A stretch of DNA of 64,000 nucleotides from Ancylobacter gelatini. GTDB taxonomy: Bacteria > Pseudomonadota > Alphaproteobacteria > Rhizobiales > Xanthobacteraceae. The notes below the pieces were generated by a model that had not been told where the DNA came from, ran no database searches, and worked only from the letters and a program-made list of their open reading frames with translations. This document shows, in pieces, positions 1 through 10,330 of this stretch (its first letter is position 1; every line of letters starts with the position of its first letter). Made by a program: the position numbers and the translations under genes. Location of the stretch: the NCBI RefSeq assembly GCF_022601675.1, contig NZ_JAKVIL010000004.1, forward strand, positions 310,001 to 374,000. Direction: 5' to 3'.

Positions 1-1106
1 ACGAAACCGGGGATCTTGGTCGGGTAAAACTCCAACACCAGCCAGACCGGCAGCACCCAGGCCAGCAGGCAGCGCACCGAGCGCAGCCGTCGTGCCTTCC
101 ACAGGATCGGCAGAGTGAGGGCCGCCAGCGGCGCCGCCGGCCAGAACAGGCCCCAGAACATCAGGAGATAGGCGCCGGGCAGCGCGGTGAAGCCGGGAAA
201 GAACGGCGCCACCCGTCCGATCAGCAGCCTCTCCGCGGTTTCAGCGGCGCTCTCCGTGCCGGTCCAGTGGCGCAGGACGAACCAGTTCGCCACCAGCAGC
301 AGGCAGACCGCGAGGCCATGGAACGGCGCCAGCGGACGCAGCAGCCGGACCGAGCGGTCCGCCGCCGCCAGCGCCACCAGCGGCACGGCGACATAGAGCG
401 GTGCCAGCACCCCCTTGGCCATCAACGCCGCGCACAGGCCGCCCCAGAAGATGGCGGCGAGCTTCACGTCGATCGCGGCCGGCAGCGGCGGGCGTCCGAC
501 ATTTTCCCCGCCGCGGCCGACATAGACGCGGGCGAAGGCTCCCATCATCGCCGCCACCGCCGCCACCAGCACCGCATCCGGCACGGCGAGCCGCGCGGCG
601 ATGCCGATCGCGGCGCTGGAAGCGAGCAGGGTCGCCGCCAGCAGCGCGGCACGGCGGCGCACAAAGGCAAGTGCTGCCCAGAATGTAAGCAGCACGGCAC
701 CGATTCCCGCGGCCAGCGAGGGAAGCCGGTACAAGGCGATGGTGTGAACCGCGCCCTCGCCTGCCACCACCTCGCCGAGCGCGACCACGCCGGCCTGCAG
801 CCAGTAGAAGCCGAACGGCCGGGTATGACGCGCCTCCACCCCGATGCGCGTATCGGTGAGGCTGCCGCCCTCGACCATCTGCCGCGAAATCTGTGCCGTG
901 CGCGCCTCGTCACGGTCGACGACGGGAATCGCGAACAGGCCGGGCAGGAAGGCGATGAGCGAGAGGCCGACAAGGAACAGGCAGGCCCGCAGATTGCTCC
1001 GGGAGCAGGCATCGAACAGCGCCAGAATGCGTTCCGCCGCCCGCAGCCGGCCGGGCGCGGCCAGCGGCGAGCCGGGCTTCTTGTGGGTTCCTGTTCGCGA
1101 GATCAT
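1..1106 (-). CDS. ArnT-like glycosyltransferase family 39 membrane protein (3' truncated)
   Basis: This gene runs off the left edge of the window; 368 codons from an ATG at 1106 are visible. The product is very hydrophobic, with repeated transmembrane segments beginning near residue 41. It carries the periplasmic Asp-Glu signature of GT-C enzymes (VVDRDEARTAQ, residues 62-72). The last visible residues, EFYPTKIPGF, match the Glu...Pro-Thr-Lys-Leu-Pro motif of ArnT and related lipid-linked sugar transferases. Family knowledge indicates transfer of a sugar from a polyprenyl-phosphate carrier to a lipid or protein on the periplasmic face; the acceptor cannot be told. An AAAGGG-like ribosome site precedes the ATG. 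It follows the GGDEF-EAL gene in the same direction after 90 bases. Confidence 0.8.
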   Translation of the reverse strand, partial: MISRTGTHKKPGSPLAAPGRLRAAERILALFDACSRSNLRACLFLVGLSLIAFLPGLFAIPVVDRDEARTAQISRQMVEGGSLTDTRIGVEARHTRPFGFYWLQAGVVALGEVVAGEGAVHTIALYRLPSLAAGIGAVLLTFWAALAFVRRRAALLAATLLASSAAIGIAARLAVPDAVLVAAVAAMMGAFARVYVGRGGENVGRPPLPAAIDVKLAAIFWGGLCAALMAKGVLAPLYVAVPLVALAAADRSVRLLRPLAPFHGLAVCLLLVANWFVLRHWTGTESAAETAERLLIGRVAPFFPGFTALPGAYLLMFWGLFWPAAPLAALTLPILWKARRLRSVRCLLAWVLPVWLVLEFYPTKIPGF

Positions 1107-1196
1107 TGCGGCCGCCCTTTCGAAAGCGGGCGGAACATACCAGATGCGCCGCGCGCGGAAAGCGCGACACGCGCTAATGGAAGCAGCAGGGCTGCG

Positions 1197-3476
1197 CTAT
1201 TCGGCCACCTGCTGGACCGCCGCGCCACCCGTGGCCCGCTCGGCCCTCCAATTACGGATGAAACCGGGCACGCGCACCGCCGGCATGGCCTGAGAGTACA
1301 GATAGCCCTGGCCATGGTCGCAGCCATTCGTACGCAGAAAGGCCGCCTGCGCCTCGTTCTCGACCCCCTCCGCCACGGTCTGAATACCGAGGCTCTGCCC
1401 GAGATTGATCACCGCGCGCACGATCGCGGCGTCGTCAATGTCGTGCTCGATGTCGTGAACGAAGGAGCGGTCGATCTTGATGCGATCGACAGGGAATTGC
1501 TTGAGATGGGTCAGCGAGGCGTAGCCGGTGCCGAAATCGTCGAGATCGATCCGGACCCCGGCAGCGTTCAACGCACGCAGACTCTGGCGCACCACCTCGT
1601 TGCCGCGGCCGAGAAACACTGTCTCGGTGACCTCGACGGTAAGTCGCTCGGGAGGCAGTCCGGCAGCGTCCAGCGCGGAGAGCACGCGCTCGGGCAACTC
1701 GCCGCGCGCGAATTCGGCCGAGCTGACATTGATGGCGACATGGCCGAAATCGCATCCCGCCGCCTGCCATGTGGTCATGTCGCGCATCACGGTGTCCAGC
1801 AGGCGCTCGCCTATCACCAGCGCGAGATACGGATCGTCAAAGGCCTGACCGAAGTCCTTCGGCCCGAGCAGTCCCTTGCGGGGATGGCGCCAGCGCAGCA
1901 GCGCTTCGAACCCGACGATGGCGCCGGTGGAGAACGACACCTTCGGCTGGTAGTAGGGCACGAACTCGCCCTTCTTCAGGGCCAGCCGCACGCGCTCGGC
2001 AAGCTGGATCCGGTTCTCGGTCGCCTGCTGCATGCGCGTGTTGTACTCTACGGCGATACCGCGCCCCGACGATTTCGCGCGATACAGCGCAATGTCGGCG
2101 TTCTTGAGCAGCGTGGACGGATCGGCGCCGTGATCCGGCGAGACCGCAACCCCGATGCTGCTGCGGCAGGACAGTGACGTCCGGCGGTAGACAAACGTCT
2201 TGTTGAGCACCGCCAGCACGCGCTGGGCGACCAGCAGGCCGTCCACCGGGCTCTCTATATGTGACAGCAGCACGATGAATTCGTCGCCGCCCAGCCGGGC
2301 AACGGTGTCGACCTCGCTGACGCTGCGGCTCAACCGACCGGCGGCCTCGATGAGCAGCGCATCGCCGGCATCGTGGCCGAGCGTGTCGTTGACGTCCTTG
2401 AACTGATCGAGGTCGATCAGCAGCACGCCGACATGCTTGCCGCTGCGCTTGGCACGGCGCAGGGCGGCCTCCAGCTTCTCACGCATCAATCCCCGATTGG
2501 GCAGGCCGGTCAGAGCGTCATGATTGGCCATGCGCCACATGCGCTGCTCGGATTCCTTCTGTTCCGTGACATCCTGAAGGATGCCGAAGGCGCGGACCAC
2601 CTTGTCGTCCTCGACCTCCACCTCGCAGGTCTTGCGCACGATGCGGTGCCCGCCCTGCGCGTCGACGAAGGGAAGCTCCACCTCGAAGGGCTCGCGGGTC
2701 CGGATCGCCTGTTCCAGCTTGCGTTGGAACTGGTGCCGCGCCTCGATGGGAAAATGCGAGAACGCCACCTCGGTCGAAGGCTCGCGACCCGGTGTCAGTC
2801 CGTAGATGCGGAACAGCCCGTCCGACCAGGTCAGCCGGTTGGTCGCGATGTCGAACTCCCAACCGCCGACGCGCGCCAGCCTTTCGGTCTGCGCGAGCAG
2901 GGTCTGGCGCCGCCACAATTCCCGGCTCTGCATTTCCAGAAGGCCCTGGCTGGTGCGCCGGTGCTCCAGCTCCCGTTTGGTGCGCCGCGTCGCCTCATGA
3001 AAGCGGAACTGGTCGGTAACGAGCTGGGCCAGGCGGCCGACCACTTCGATCTCGGCCTCGGTGATCTCGCGCGGTTCCCGGTCGAAGATGCAGAGCGAGC
3101 CGATATGGAGCCCGGAGCGCAGCGCGATGGGCACGCCGACATAGAACCGGATATGCGGCTCGCCGGTCACATAGATGTTGTCGCGAAAGCGCGGATCCTT
3201 CGTCGCGTCCGGCACCACGAGAATGTCCGGCGACATGATGGTCCAGGCGCTGAATGAATGCTCGCGCGAGGTCCCCTCGACCTCCCAGCCGGATCTGGCC
3301 TTGAACACCTGCCGCTCGCGATCGACGAGGCCGATGCAGGCATAGGGAACATTCAGCACGATGCGGCCGAGCAGGCACACGCCCTCCAGCGCTGCCGACT
3401 GACCGGAGCCCAGAATCTCGAGGGCATGCAGTTCAGCCAGACGCTCGGCTTCATTCTCCGGTATCGGATATGCCAT
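1197..3476 (-). CDS. GAF-PAS-GGDEF-EAL sensor protein (cyclic-di-GMP turnover)
   Basis: The 759-residue protein has no signal peptide or membrane segment, so it should be cytosolic. Domains in order are GAF (about 20-160), a short coiled linker, PAS (about 200-310), GGDEF (about 315-480) and EAL (about 500-740). The diguanylate cyclase signature is intact (GGDEF at 396-400). The phosphodiesterase residues are also intact: EAL at 524-526, DDFGTG at 646-651, and a KIDRSFV segment. It could therefore make or break cyclic di-GMP. Many such hybrids use one domain for regulation only, and that cannot be settled here. The GAF domain is of the N-terminal type that often senses small ligands. The ATG at 3476 lies just after the urease operon. 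Confidence 0.92.
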   Translation of the reverse strand: MAYPIPENEAERLAELHALEILGSGQSAALEGVCLLGRIVLNVPYACIGLVDRERQVFKARSGWEVEGTSREHSFSAWTIMSPDILVVPDATKDPRFRDNIYVTGEPHIRFYVGVPIALRSGLHIGSLCIFDREPREITEAEIEVVGRLAQLVTDQFRFHEATRRTKRELEHRRTSQGLLEMQSRELWRRQTLLAQTERLARVGGWEFDIATNRLTWSDGLFRIYGLTPGREPSTEVAFSHFPIEARHQFQRKLEQAIRTREPFEVELPFVDAQGGHRIVRKTCEVEVEDDKVVRAFGILQDVTEQKESEQRMWRMANHDALTGLPNRGLMREKLEAALRRAKRSGKHVGVLLIDLDQFKDVNDTLGHDAGDALLIEAAGRLSRSVSEVDTVARLGGDEFIVLLSHIESPVDGLLVAQRVLAVLNKTFVYRRTSLSCRSSIGVAVSPDHGADPSTLLKNADIALYRAKSSGRGIAVEYNTRMQQATENRIQLAERVRLALKKGEFVPYYQPKVSFSTGAIVGFEALLRWRHPRKGLLGPKDFGQAFDDPYLALVIGERLLDTVMRDMTTWQAAGCDFGHVAINVSSAEFARGELPERVLSALDAAGLPPERLTVEVTETVFLGRGNEVVRQSLRALNAAGVRIDLDDFGTGYASLTHLKQFPVDRIKIDRSFVHDIEHDIDDAAIVRAVINLGQSLGIQTVAEGVENEAQAAFLRTNGCDHGQGYLYSQAMPAVRVPGFIRNWRAERATGGAAVQQVAE

Positions 3477-3781
3477 GGGGACCTGCTGAAACCGCTAAAC
3501 GGGCACGCTAGCGCAAAGGGTGCATGTGATGGTGTCGCAAAACTACTAGTATTGCCACATTTCAGCGACGCTATCGTCAAAATAGGTGGGATTCGGCGCC
3601 ACATGCGGGGCGCTTCGGCCCGCCGCCACCATCGGGGCGAGACTGCCGGCCTCGACAATGACGCAAGGCGCCCCGACGACACCCTCCCGCGCCCGCGTCG
3701 GAGCTCCGGCATCCCAGCCTCCAGCGAAGCGCGCACGCGCGGCGGAACTGCATGCGCTCTGCGCACCGCCGTTGCTTCAGA
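3477..3781. other. 305-base gap between ureF and the GGDEF-EAL gene
   Basis: No supported gene lies here. I looked for ureG, which commonly follows ureF, and found no GTPase motif in any frame; the space is also too short for its roughly 200 codons. The part next to the GGDEF-EAL start is AT-richer and could hold its promoter: TTGACG at 3574-3579 on the minus strand is a possible -35 box, but no convincing -10 follows at 16-18 bases. No strong terminator hairpin was seen after ureF. Confidence 0.5.
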
Positions 3782-4528
3782 TCAGCTCAGGAACAGACGC
3801 GTGTACTGGGTTTCGTGCCGCATCGAGGCGATGTCGGAGCGCAGCGCCGCGCCGCCCAGCCGTGCCAGCGGCACGTCCATCGCCGCAAGCGCGACATCGC
3901 TCAGGCTACGCGCGGCGCTGGCGAGCACATGGTTGCCGTCGGCCTGGCCGAGCGGCACCAGCCGCACCGCCGCCGAGACGAGATTGGCACACACGGCGGT
4001 GAGAAAGCCGGTAAGCGTCGAACCGAGCGGCAGGCCGTGAGCCGCCGCGGCCGCGCCGACCGCGACCGGATAGGCATAGCGCCCGCCCCAGGCGGCGCAG
4101 GCGCGTTCCAGCGCGGGGGCCGGCCAGGCGGCGCGGGTGGCGGCGAGGAAGGCGTCGCCCTGGTTCAACGTCTCCATCTGGCGCTCCCGCGAGGGCGCGA
4201 AAGCGGCACCCAGTTCGGCGACCTCAATGAAATCCGCGTCCCGGCCGGACTCCACCGCGCGCCAGGCATGAGCGAGCAGCACCGCATCGGCGAACGGCCC
4301 GCCATGGCGCAGCAGGTCCTCGATCCAGCCACGGAGAGAGGCGGCGTCCTTGATGTCGCCGGTCTCGACCGCCCACTCCAGCCCGTGGGAATAGGCGAAG
4401 GAGCCGACCGGATAGGCCGGCGACAGCCAGACAAGCAGCGGCACGAGGTCTACAGCGCCGGGGAACGCGTCCCGGCCCGTAGCGCCTGCCTCACTTATGG
4501 TCGTGATGGTGGTGATGGCCGTGCCCAT
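3782..4528 (-). CDS. ureF: Urease accessory protein UreF
   Basis: UreF joins UreD(H) and UreG on the apo-urease and helps deliver nickel and carbon dioxide to the active site. The hallmark N-terminal stretch LSPAYPVGSFAYSHGLEW is present, and the C-terminus ends in the usual Tyr-Thr-Arg-Leu-Phe motif. The start is uncertain because the reading frame stays open far into ureE. ATG 4528 gives 248 residues and overlaps the ureE tail by 38 bases; a GTG a few codons before the conserved block is an alternative. The overlap implies translational coupling to ureE. ureG, the usual next gene, is missing. Confidence 0.9.
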   Translation of the reverse strand: MGTAITTITTISEAGATGRDAFPGAVDLVPLLVWLSPAYPVGSFAYSHGLEWAVETGDIKDAASLRGWIEDLLRHGGPFADAVLLAHAWRAVESGRDADFIEVAELGAAFAPSRERQMETLNQGDAFLAATRAAWPAPALERACAAWGGRYAYPVAVGAAAAAHGLPLGSTLTGFLTAVCANLVSAAVRLVPLGQADGNHVLASAARSLSDVALAAMDVPLARLGGAALRSDIASMRHETQYTRLFLS

Positions 4529-5369
4529 GCGGGTGGTCGTGGGAAGGGTCGTGAGGCGCATGATCGTGGTGCGCATGATCATGATGGGCATGATCGTGGC
4601 CGCAGCCGCAGCCCTCGCCATGGGCATGCTCATGCTTGGGTTCGCCGACATGCAGCACATCGCGCACCGGCGCGGCCGCGTGGTCGTCGCTCACATGGTG
4701 ATGACGGTGCTGGCTGTGATGATCATGCCCGCAGCCACAGTTCTCGTCATGCTCATGATGGTCATGCGCGTGATGCGCATGCCCATGATGGCCGTGATCA
4801 TGGTGTGCGTGATCAGGATGCGCGTGATCATGGTGTGCATGTTCATGGCCGTGATCGTGATGGTCGTGACCGCAGCCACAATCCTCGCCATGCTCGTGGT
4901 GTTCATGCCCGTGCGCCTGATGCCCGTGCGCCTCGGCGGCCTCGTAGGCGCCGCCTTCCGGCTCGAAGGAGGCGTCGACCACGTTGACCTGCGCACCCAG
5001 CCCGCGCGCCATTTCTTCCAGCACGGGATCGCGGGCGATGCGGATGCGGTCGGCCAGAAGTTCGGCCGGCACATGGCGATTACCCAGATGCCAGGCGAGG
5101 CGCGCGAGATGATAGGGATCGCGCGCCACGATCTCGGCGACCGGCTCCTCGGCGGCCACCACCGCCACGGTGCGCCCGTCGTCCAGCAGCAGGCCGTCGC
5201 CGTCCTTGAGCCGGGTGGCCTCGGCGAAATCGAGCAGGAACACCACGTCGCCCTCCCCGCGCATCGCAATGCGGCGACGATGGCGGCCGTCATGGGGCAG
5301 CACCACCTTGTCGGCGGCGGCGCTCGTGTCCCAGGTGCCGGCGGGCAGCAGCGTGCGGGCGTGGATCAT
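4491..5369 (-). CDS. ureE: Urease nickel metallochaperone UreE with an extreme His/Cys-rich tail
   Basis: Residues 1-145 are a standard UreE fold, including the metal-binding Leu-Gly-Asn-Arg-His site (H99). Residues 147-292 form a tail with about 61 histidines, many aspartates, and three copies of CGCGHDH at 164-170, 211-217 and 254-260. Family members often end in a short His-rich run that binds several nickel ions; a tail equal in length to the whole chaperone core is exceptional. It probably stores or buffers nickel or zinc. The tail DNA is built of repeated cat/gat triplets and produces long open frames on the other strand that are not genes. It sits 40 bases after ureC and overlaps ureF. 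Confidence 0.95.
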   Translation of the reverse strand: MIHARTLLPAGTWDTSAAADKVVLPHDGRHRRRIAMRGEGDVVFLLDFAEATRLKDGDGLLLDDGRTVAVVAAEEPVAEIVARDPYHLARLAWHLGNRHVPAELLADRIRIARDPVLEEMARGLGAQVNVVDASFEPEGGAYEAAEAHGHQAHGHEHHEHGEDCGCGHDHHDHGHEHAHHDHAHPDHAHHDHGHHGHAHHAHDHHEHDENCGCGHDHHSQHRHHHVSDDHAAAPVRDVLHVGEPKHEHAHGEGCGCGHDHAHHDHAHHDHAPHDPSHDHPHGHGHHHHHDHK

Positions 5370-5409
5370 GGCGGTCTCCTTCGAGCGAAGCTCTGTCTGG
5401 AACCGACAA

Positions 5410-7122
<1,713 letters not shown>

Positions 7123-7180
7123 GGACGCGTATCCGGTCAATCGGGAAGCGGGAGGGCGGAGACGAAACCAGCCGGCGGGG

Positions 7181-7804
7181 TCACAGGCGCCCCATGACCG
7201 CCTGTCGGAAGCCGTAGACCTCCTTCTTGCCGGCAAGGTCCACCAGCATGACCTCGCGCGACTGGCCCGGCTCGAAGCGGACGGCAGTACCGGAGGGAAT
7301 GGCGAGGCGCATGCCGCGCGCCTTCTCGCGGTCGAAAGCGAGGGCGGGGTTGGTCTCGAAGAAATGATAATGGCTGCCGACCTGGATCGGGCGGTCGCCC
7401 GTGTTCGACACGGTGAGCGACAGGAACTCGCGCCCCGCGAGCAGCTCGATCTCGCCGTCCTCGAACAGGATCTCGCCCGGCGCGCCCTCATGTCCCAGCC
7501 CGCCGCGGATCGGCTCATGGACCGTGACCAGCTTGGTGCCGTCCGGGAAGGTCGCTTCCACCTGCACGTCGTGGATCATCTCGGCGACGCCGGGCATCAC
7601 CTGATCGGCCGTGAGCACGGTGGCCCCCAGCGTCATCAGTTCGGCGACGCTCTTGCCGTCGCGCGCGCCTTCCACCACGACATCGGTGATCAGCGCCACG
7701 GCCTCGGGATGGTTCAGCTTCACGCCGCGCTCCAAGCGGCGGCGGGCCACCTGGGCAGCCATGGCGACCAGAAGCTTGTCCTTCTCACGCGGGCTCAGAT
7801 TCAT
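7181..7804 (-). CDS. ureAB: Fused urease gamma-beta subunit (UreA-UreB)
   Basis: The 207-residue product joins two subunits that are usually separate. Residues 1-100 match UreA ([12 protein letters not shown] start, [25 protein letters not shown]). Residues 108-207 match UreB ([30 protein letters not shown], and the VYGF end region). The linker is only a few residues long and there is no stop or internal start between the halves. Gamma-beta fusions are known from Helicobacter and some alphaproteobacteria. The subunit would assemble with UreC in the cytosolic urease. About 150 bases separate it from ureD, with no gene between. Confidence 0.95.
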   Translation of the reverse strand: MNLSPREKDKLLVAMAAQVARRRLERGVKLNHPEAVALITDVVVEGARDGKSVAELMTLGATVLTADQVMPGVAEMIHDVQVEATFPDGTKLVTVHEPIRGGLGHEGAPGEILFEDGEIELLAGREFLSLTVSNTGDRPIQVGSHYHFFETNPALAFDREKARGMRLAIPSGTAVRFEPGQSREVMLVDLAGKKEVYGFRQAVMGRL

Positions 7805-7955
7805 CGGCGTTTCTCCGGCTCACTTCAGGCAATCGGCGGCTAGGTAAGCATGGTTGTCGCGATCACACCACGCACCCGCCCCTCAAATTCAGCGGCTTTC
7901 ACCATCACGCCACATCGCGTGGCGAATTCCGGCGCGCGGGCGGCGCGCTCTTGCA

Positions 7956-8840
7956 TCAGGAATGCCAAATCCGCGGGGGATCCGCCACACCCAGATCGCG
8001 GATGATGCGGCGTATCGCGCGATCGAGCCCCGCCCCGTCACGCGCCAGCAGGCGCACGGCCAGAATGCCGTTCCACGCGCTGGCGCCGGCCTCCAGCCCG
8101 TCGGGCAGGCCGTCTGTCGCCTCTTCCCCGATGCCGAGCGCGGCGCGCACCGGCTGCAGCCGGCTCTCGGCGTCGGGGGCGATCAGGAGAATGGTGGCGA
8201 GCGCCGCCCAGTGCCGCATCACCGCGCCACGTCCCAGCACGGCGGCAAGGTCGCCGGACAGGTCAAGCCCGTCGGCATAGATCAGTCGCCCGTCACGGCG
8301 CACGCGCCAGCTGTCGAACAGGGCGCCTTGGCGGAGCGTCTCGCCGGAGGCGGTGCGCCCGAGTACCAGCGGCTCGACCAGCAGCAGCCGGCCGCTGCCG
8401 GCGACCTCCGCCGTGATGGAGCGCTCGACGCGGGCGCGGTCGAACAGGATGGTGGCCTGCGGCATCCAGTCGAGGCGCGCGCCAGCGCGGACCTCCAGCT
8501 CCACGGCGAGCTGCGTGAGCGCGCCGTCCGAACGGTAGATCTTCTCGGCTGCCTGTGTGGTGAGCACGAGATGGGCGCCGTCGCAGGCGCGGGCCCGGAC
8601 ATGAGAACTATCGCCACCGGCGAAGCCGCCGCCGGTGTTCAGCAGAACGCCTTCCAGCGCCGCGCCGCGCCGGCCGGAGAGCGGGAAGCGCACGCGGCTC
8701 GGCCCCGCCTCCTCCACCGCGCCGCGCACGGTGCGCCCGCCGGCGGCAAGCGCCTCCACGAACAGCCGCCCTTTCGCGCGCAGCTCGACGGGAATGGTCG
8801 AGCGGGGCGAAGCGTCAGACGGCAATTCGGTTGCGTACAT
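7956..8840 (-). CDS. ureD: Urease accessory protein UreD (UreH)
   Basis: UreD is the scaffold that binds apo-urease and recruits UreF and UreG during nickel insertion. The typical block LLNTGGGFAGGD is present, followed by TTQAAEKIYRS. I place the start at ATG 8840 (MYATELPSD) because a GAGG ribosome site lies eight bases before it; this gives 294 residues and a 26-base overlap with the end of urtE. An ATG at 8864 is possible but has no such site. The overlap joins the transporter and enzyme halves of the operon. Confidence 0.93.
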   Translation of the reverse strand: MYATELPSDASPRSTIPVELRAKGRLFVEALAAGGRTVRGAVEEAGPSRVRFPLSGRRGAALEGVLLNTGGGFAGGDSSHVRARACDGAHLVLTTQAAEKIYRSDGALTQLAVELEVRAGARLDWMPQATILFDRARVERSITAEVAGSGRLLLVEPLVLGRTASGETLRQGALFDSWRVRRDGRLIYADGLDLSGDLAAVLGRGAVMRHWAALATILLIAPDAESRLQPVRAALGIGEEATDGLPDGLEAGASAWNGILAVRLLARDGAGLDRAIRRIIRDLGVADPPRIWHS

Positions 8841-9519
8841 CCGGGTCCTCAAGGGCGGCGCCATCGCCCGACATCACCACCGCGCCGCGCTCCATCACGA
8901 TGAAATGGTCCGCGAGCTCCTTGGCGAAGTCGAAATACTGCTCGACCAGCACGATGGCCATATCGCCCTTGCTCCGCAAGTAGCGGATGGCGTTGCCGAT
9001 GTCCTTGATGATCGAGGGCTGGATGCCCTCGGTCGGCTCGTCGAGCACCAGCACCTTCGGGCGCATGGTGAGCGCGCGGCCGATGGCGAGCTGCTGCTGC
9101 TGGCCGCCGGACAGGTCGCCGCCGCGCCGGCGCATCATCGAATCCAGCACCGGAAACAGCGAGAACACGTCATCGGGAATCGAACGGTCGGCGCGCTTGA
9201 GCGGTGCAAAGCCGGTTTCGAGATTTTCCGCCACGGTGAGCAGCGGGAAGATCTCGCGCCCCTGCGGCACGAAGGCGATACCGCGCCGCGCCCGGTCGGC
9301 CGGCGCGAGCCGCGTGATGTCCTCGCCGTTGAAGCGGATGGCGCCGCTGGCGATCGGCTGCTGGCCGACAATGGCGCGCATCAGGCTGGTCTTGCCGACG
9401 CCGTTGCGCCCCAGCACGCAGGTGACCTTGCCCGGCTCGGCGGTAACCGAGACCCCGCGCAAGGCCTGCGCCGCGCCGTAGAAGAGGTTGACGTCCTGAA
9501 CTTCCAGCATGCCGCTCAA
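8815..9519 (-). CDS. urtE: Urea ABC transporter ATP-binding protein UrtE
   Basis: This is one of two ATPases that power the UrtABCDE urea importer at the inner membrane. It is 234 residues long, with Walker A GRNGVGKT at 37-44, the ABC signature LSGGQQQQLAIGRAL, and Walker B VLVLDEPTEG. Its place next to ureD and its LivF-like length identify it as UrtE within the branched-chain amino acid transporter-like family. The start codon overlaps the urtD stop in an ATGA arrangement, and its own end overlaps ureD, so translation is probably coupled. Confidence 0.96.
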   Translation of the reverse strand: MSGMLEVQDVNLFYGAAQALRGVSVTAEPGKVTCVLGRNGVGKTSLMRAIVGQQPIASGAIRFNGEDITRLAPADRARRGIAFVPQGREIFPLLTVAENLETGFAPLKRADRSIPDDVFSLFPVLDSMMRRRGGDLSGGQQQQLAIGRALTMRPKVLVLDEPTEGIQPSIIKDIGNAIRYLRSKGDMAIVLVEQYFDFAKELADHFIVMERGAVVMSGDGAALEDPDVRNRIAV

Positions 9520-10319
9520 CGCCCCAGATAGACTTCGATGACGCGCTCATTGGCGCTCACCTGATCGAGCGTGCCTTCCGCCAGCACGGAACCTTCGTGA
9601 AGGCACATCACCCGCACGCCAAGGTCGCGCACGAAGGTCATGTCGTGCTCGACCACCACCACGGAATGGCCATTGGCGTTGATCTCGCGCAGCAGCTCGG
9701 CGGTCTGCGCGGTCTCGGCGTCGGTCATGCCCGCGACCGGCTCGTCGACCAGCAGGAGCTTGGGGTCCTGCGCCAGCAGCATGCCGATTTCCAGCCACTG
9801 CTTCTGCCCGTGCGAGAGCGCCCCGCCGAGGCGGCCACGATGCTCGGTGAGCTTGATGGTCTCGAAGATTTCGTCGATGCGGTCGCGCTGCTCGGCGGTC
9901 TCCTTGCGGAAGATGTTCGGCAGGGCGGAGCGCTGCCCCTTGAGCGCGAGGCGCAGATTGTCGAGCACGGTGTGGCTCTCGAACACGGTCGGCTTCTGGA
10001 ACTTGCGGCCGATGCCGAGCGTGCAGATCTGCGTCTCGTCGAGCTTGGTGAGATCGACCGTGCCGCCGGCGAAGAACACGTCGCCCCTGTCGGGCCGGGT
10101 CTTGCCGGTGATGCAGTCCATCATCGTGGTCTTGCCGGCACCGTTCGGGCCGATGATGGCGCGCATCTCGCCCGGATCGACCGTGAAAGACAGCGCGTTA
10201 AGCGCGCGAAAGCCGTCAAAGGTGACAGTCACGCCGTCGAGATAGAGCAGCGCCTCGGTCAGGTCCTTCTTGGCGATGGCGTCGACCGGTGCGGGTTCCA
10301 GCGTTTCGGTAGTGCTCAT
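9516..10319 (-). CDS. urtD: Urea ABC transporter ATP-binding protein UrtD
   Basis: This is the second ATPase of the urea importer, LivG-like. Starting at ATG 10319, which has a GGGAGG ribosome site, it is 267 residues. Walker A is GPNGAGKTT (57-65), the signature is LSHGQKQWLEIG, and Walker B is LLLVDEPVAGM. The LSHGQKQWLEI variant is typical of UrtD rather than LivG. The open frame continues upstream into urtC, but the upstream part is just the other frame of that gene. It lies 11 bases after urtC and overlaps urtE by four bases. Confidence 0.96.
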   Translation of the reverse strand: MSTTETLEPAPVDAIAKKDLTEALLYLDGVTVTFDGFRALNALSFTVDPGEMRAIIGPNGAGKTTMMDCITGKTRPDRGDVFFAGGTVDLTKLDETQICTLGIGRKFQKPTVFESHTVLDNLRLALKGQRSALPNIFRKETAEQRDRIDEIFETIKLTEHRGRLGGALSHGQKQWLEIGMLLAQDPKLLLVDEPVAGMTDAETAQTAELLREINANGHSVVVVEHDMTFVRDLGVRVMCLHEGSVLAEGTLDQVSANERVIEVYLGR

Positions 10320-10330
10320 GGTCGCCTCCC

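Noticed and set aside
1-250. A frameshift in the truncated glycosyltransferase near 140
   Set aside because: On rechecking the reverse complement the frame is continuous (FWPAAPLAALTLP into EFYPTKIPGF); my first reading had duplicated four bases.
267-2177. A 636-codon open frame on the plus strand
   Set aside because: It lies opposite the glycosyltransferase and GGDEF-EAL genes, has no recognisable domain, and is an expected open frame opposite GC-rich genes.
3477-3781. A remnant of ureG downstream of ureF
   Set aside because: No GTPase motifs in any frame, and too short.
4491-4930. Regular short DNA repeats that might suggest a CRISPR array
   Set aside because: They are codon repeats of the UreE tail with no constant-length spacers.
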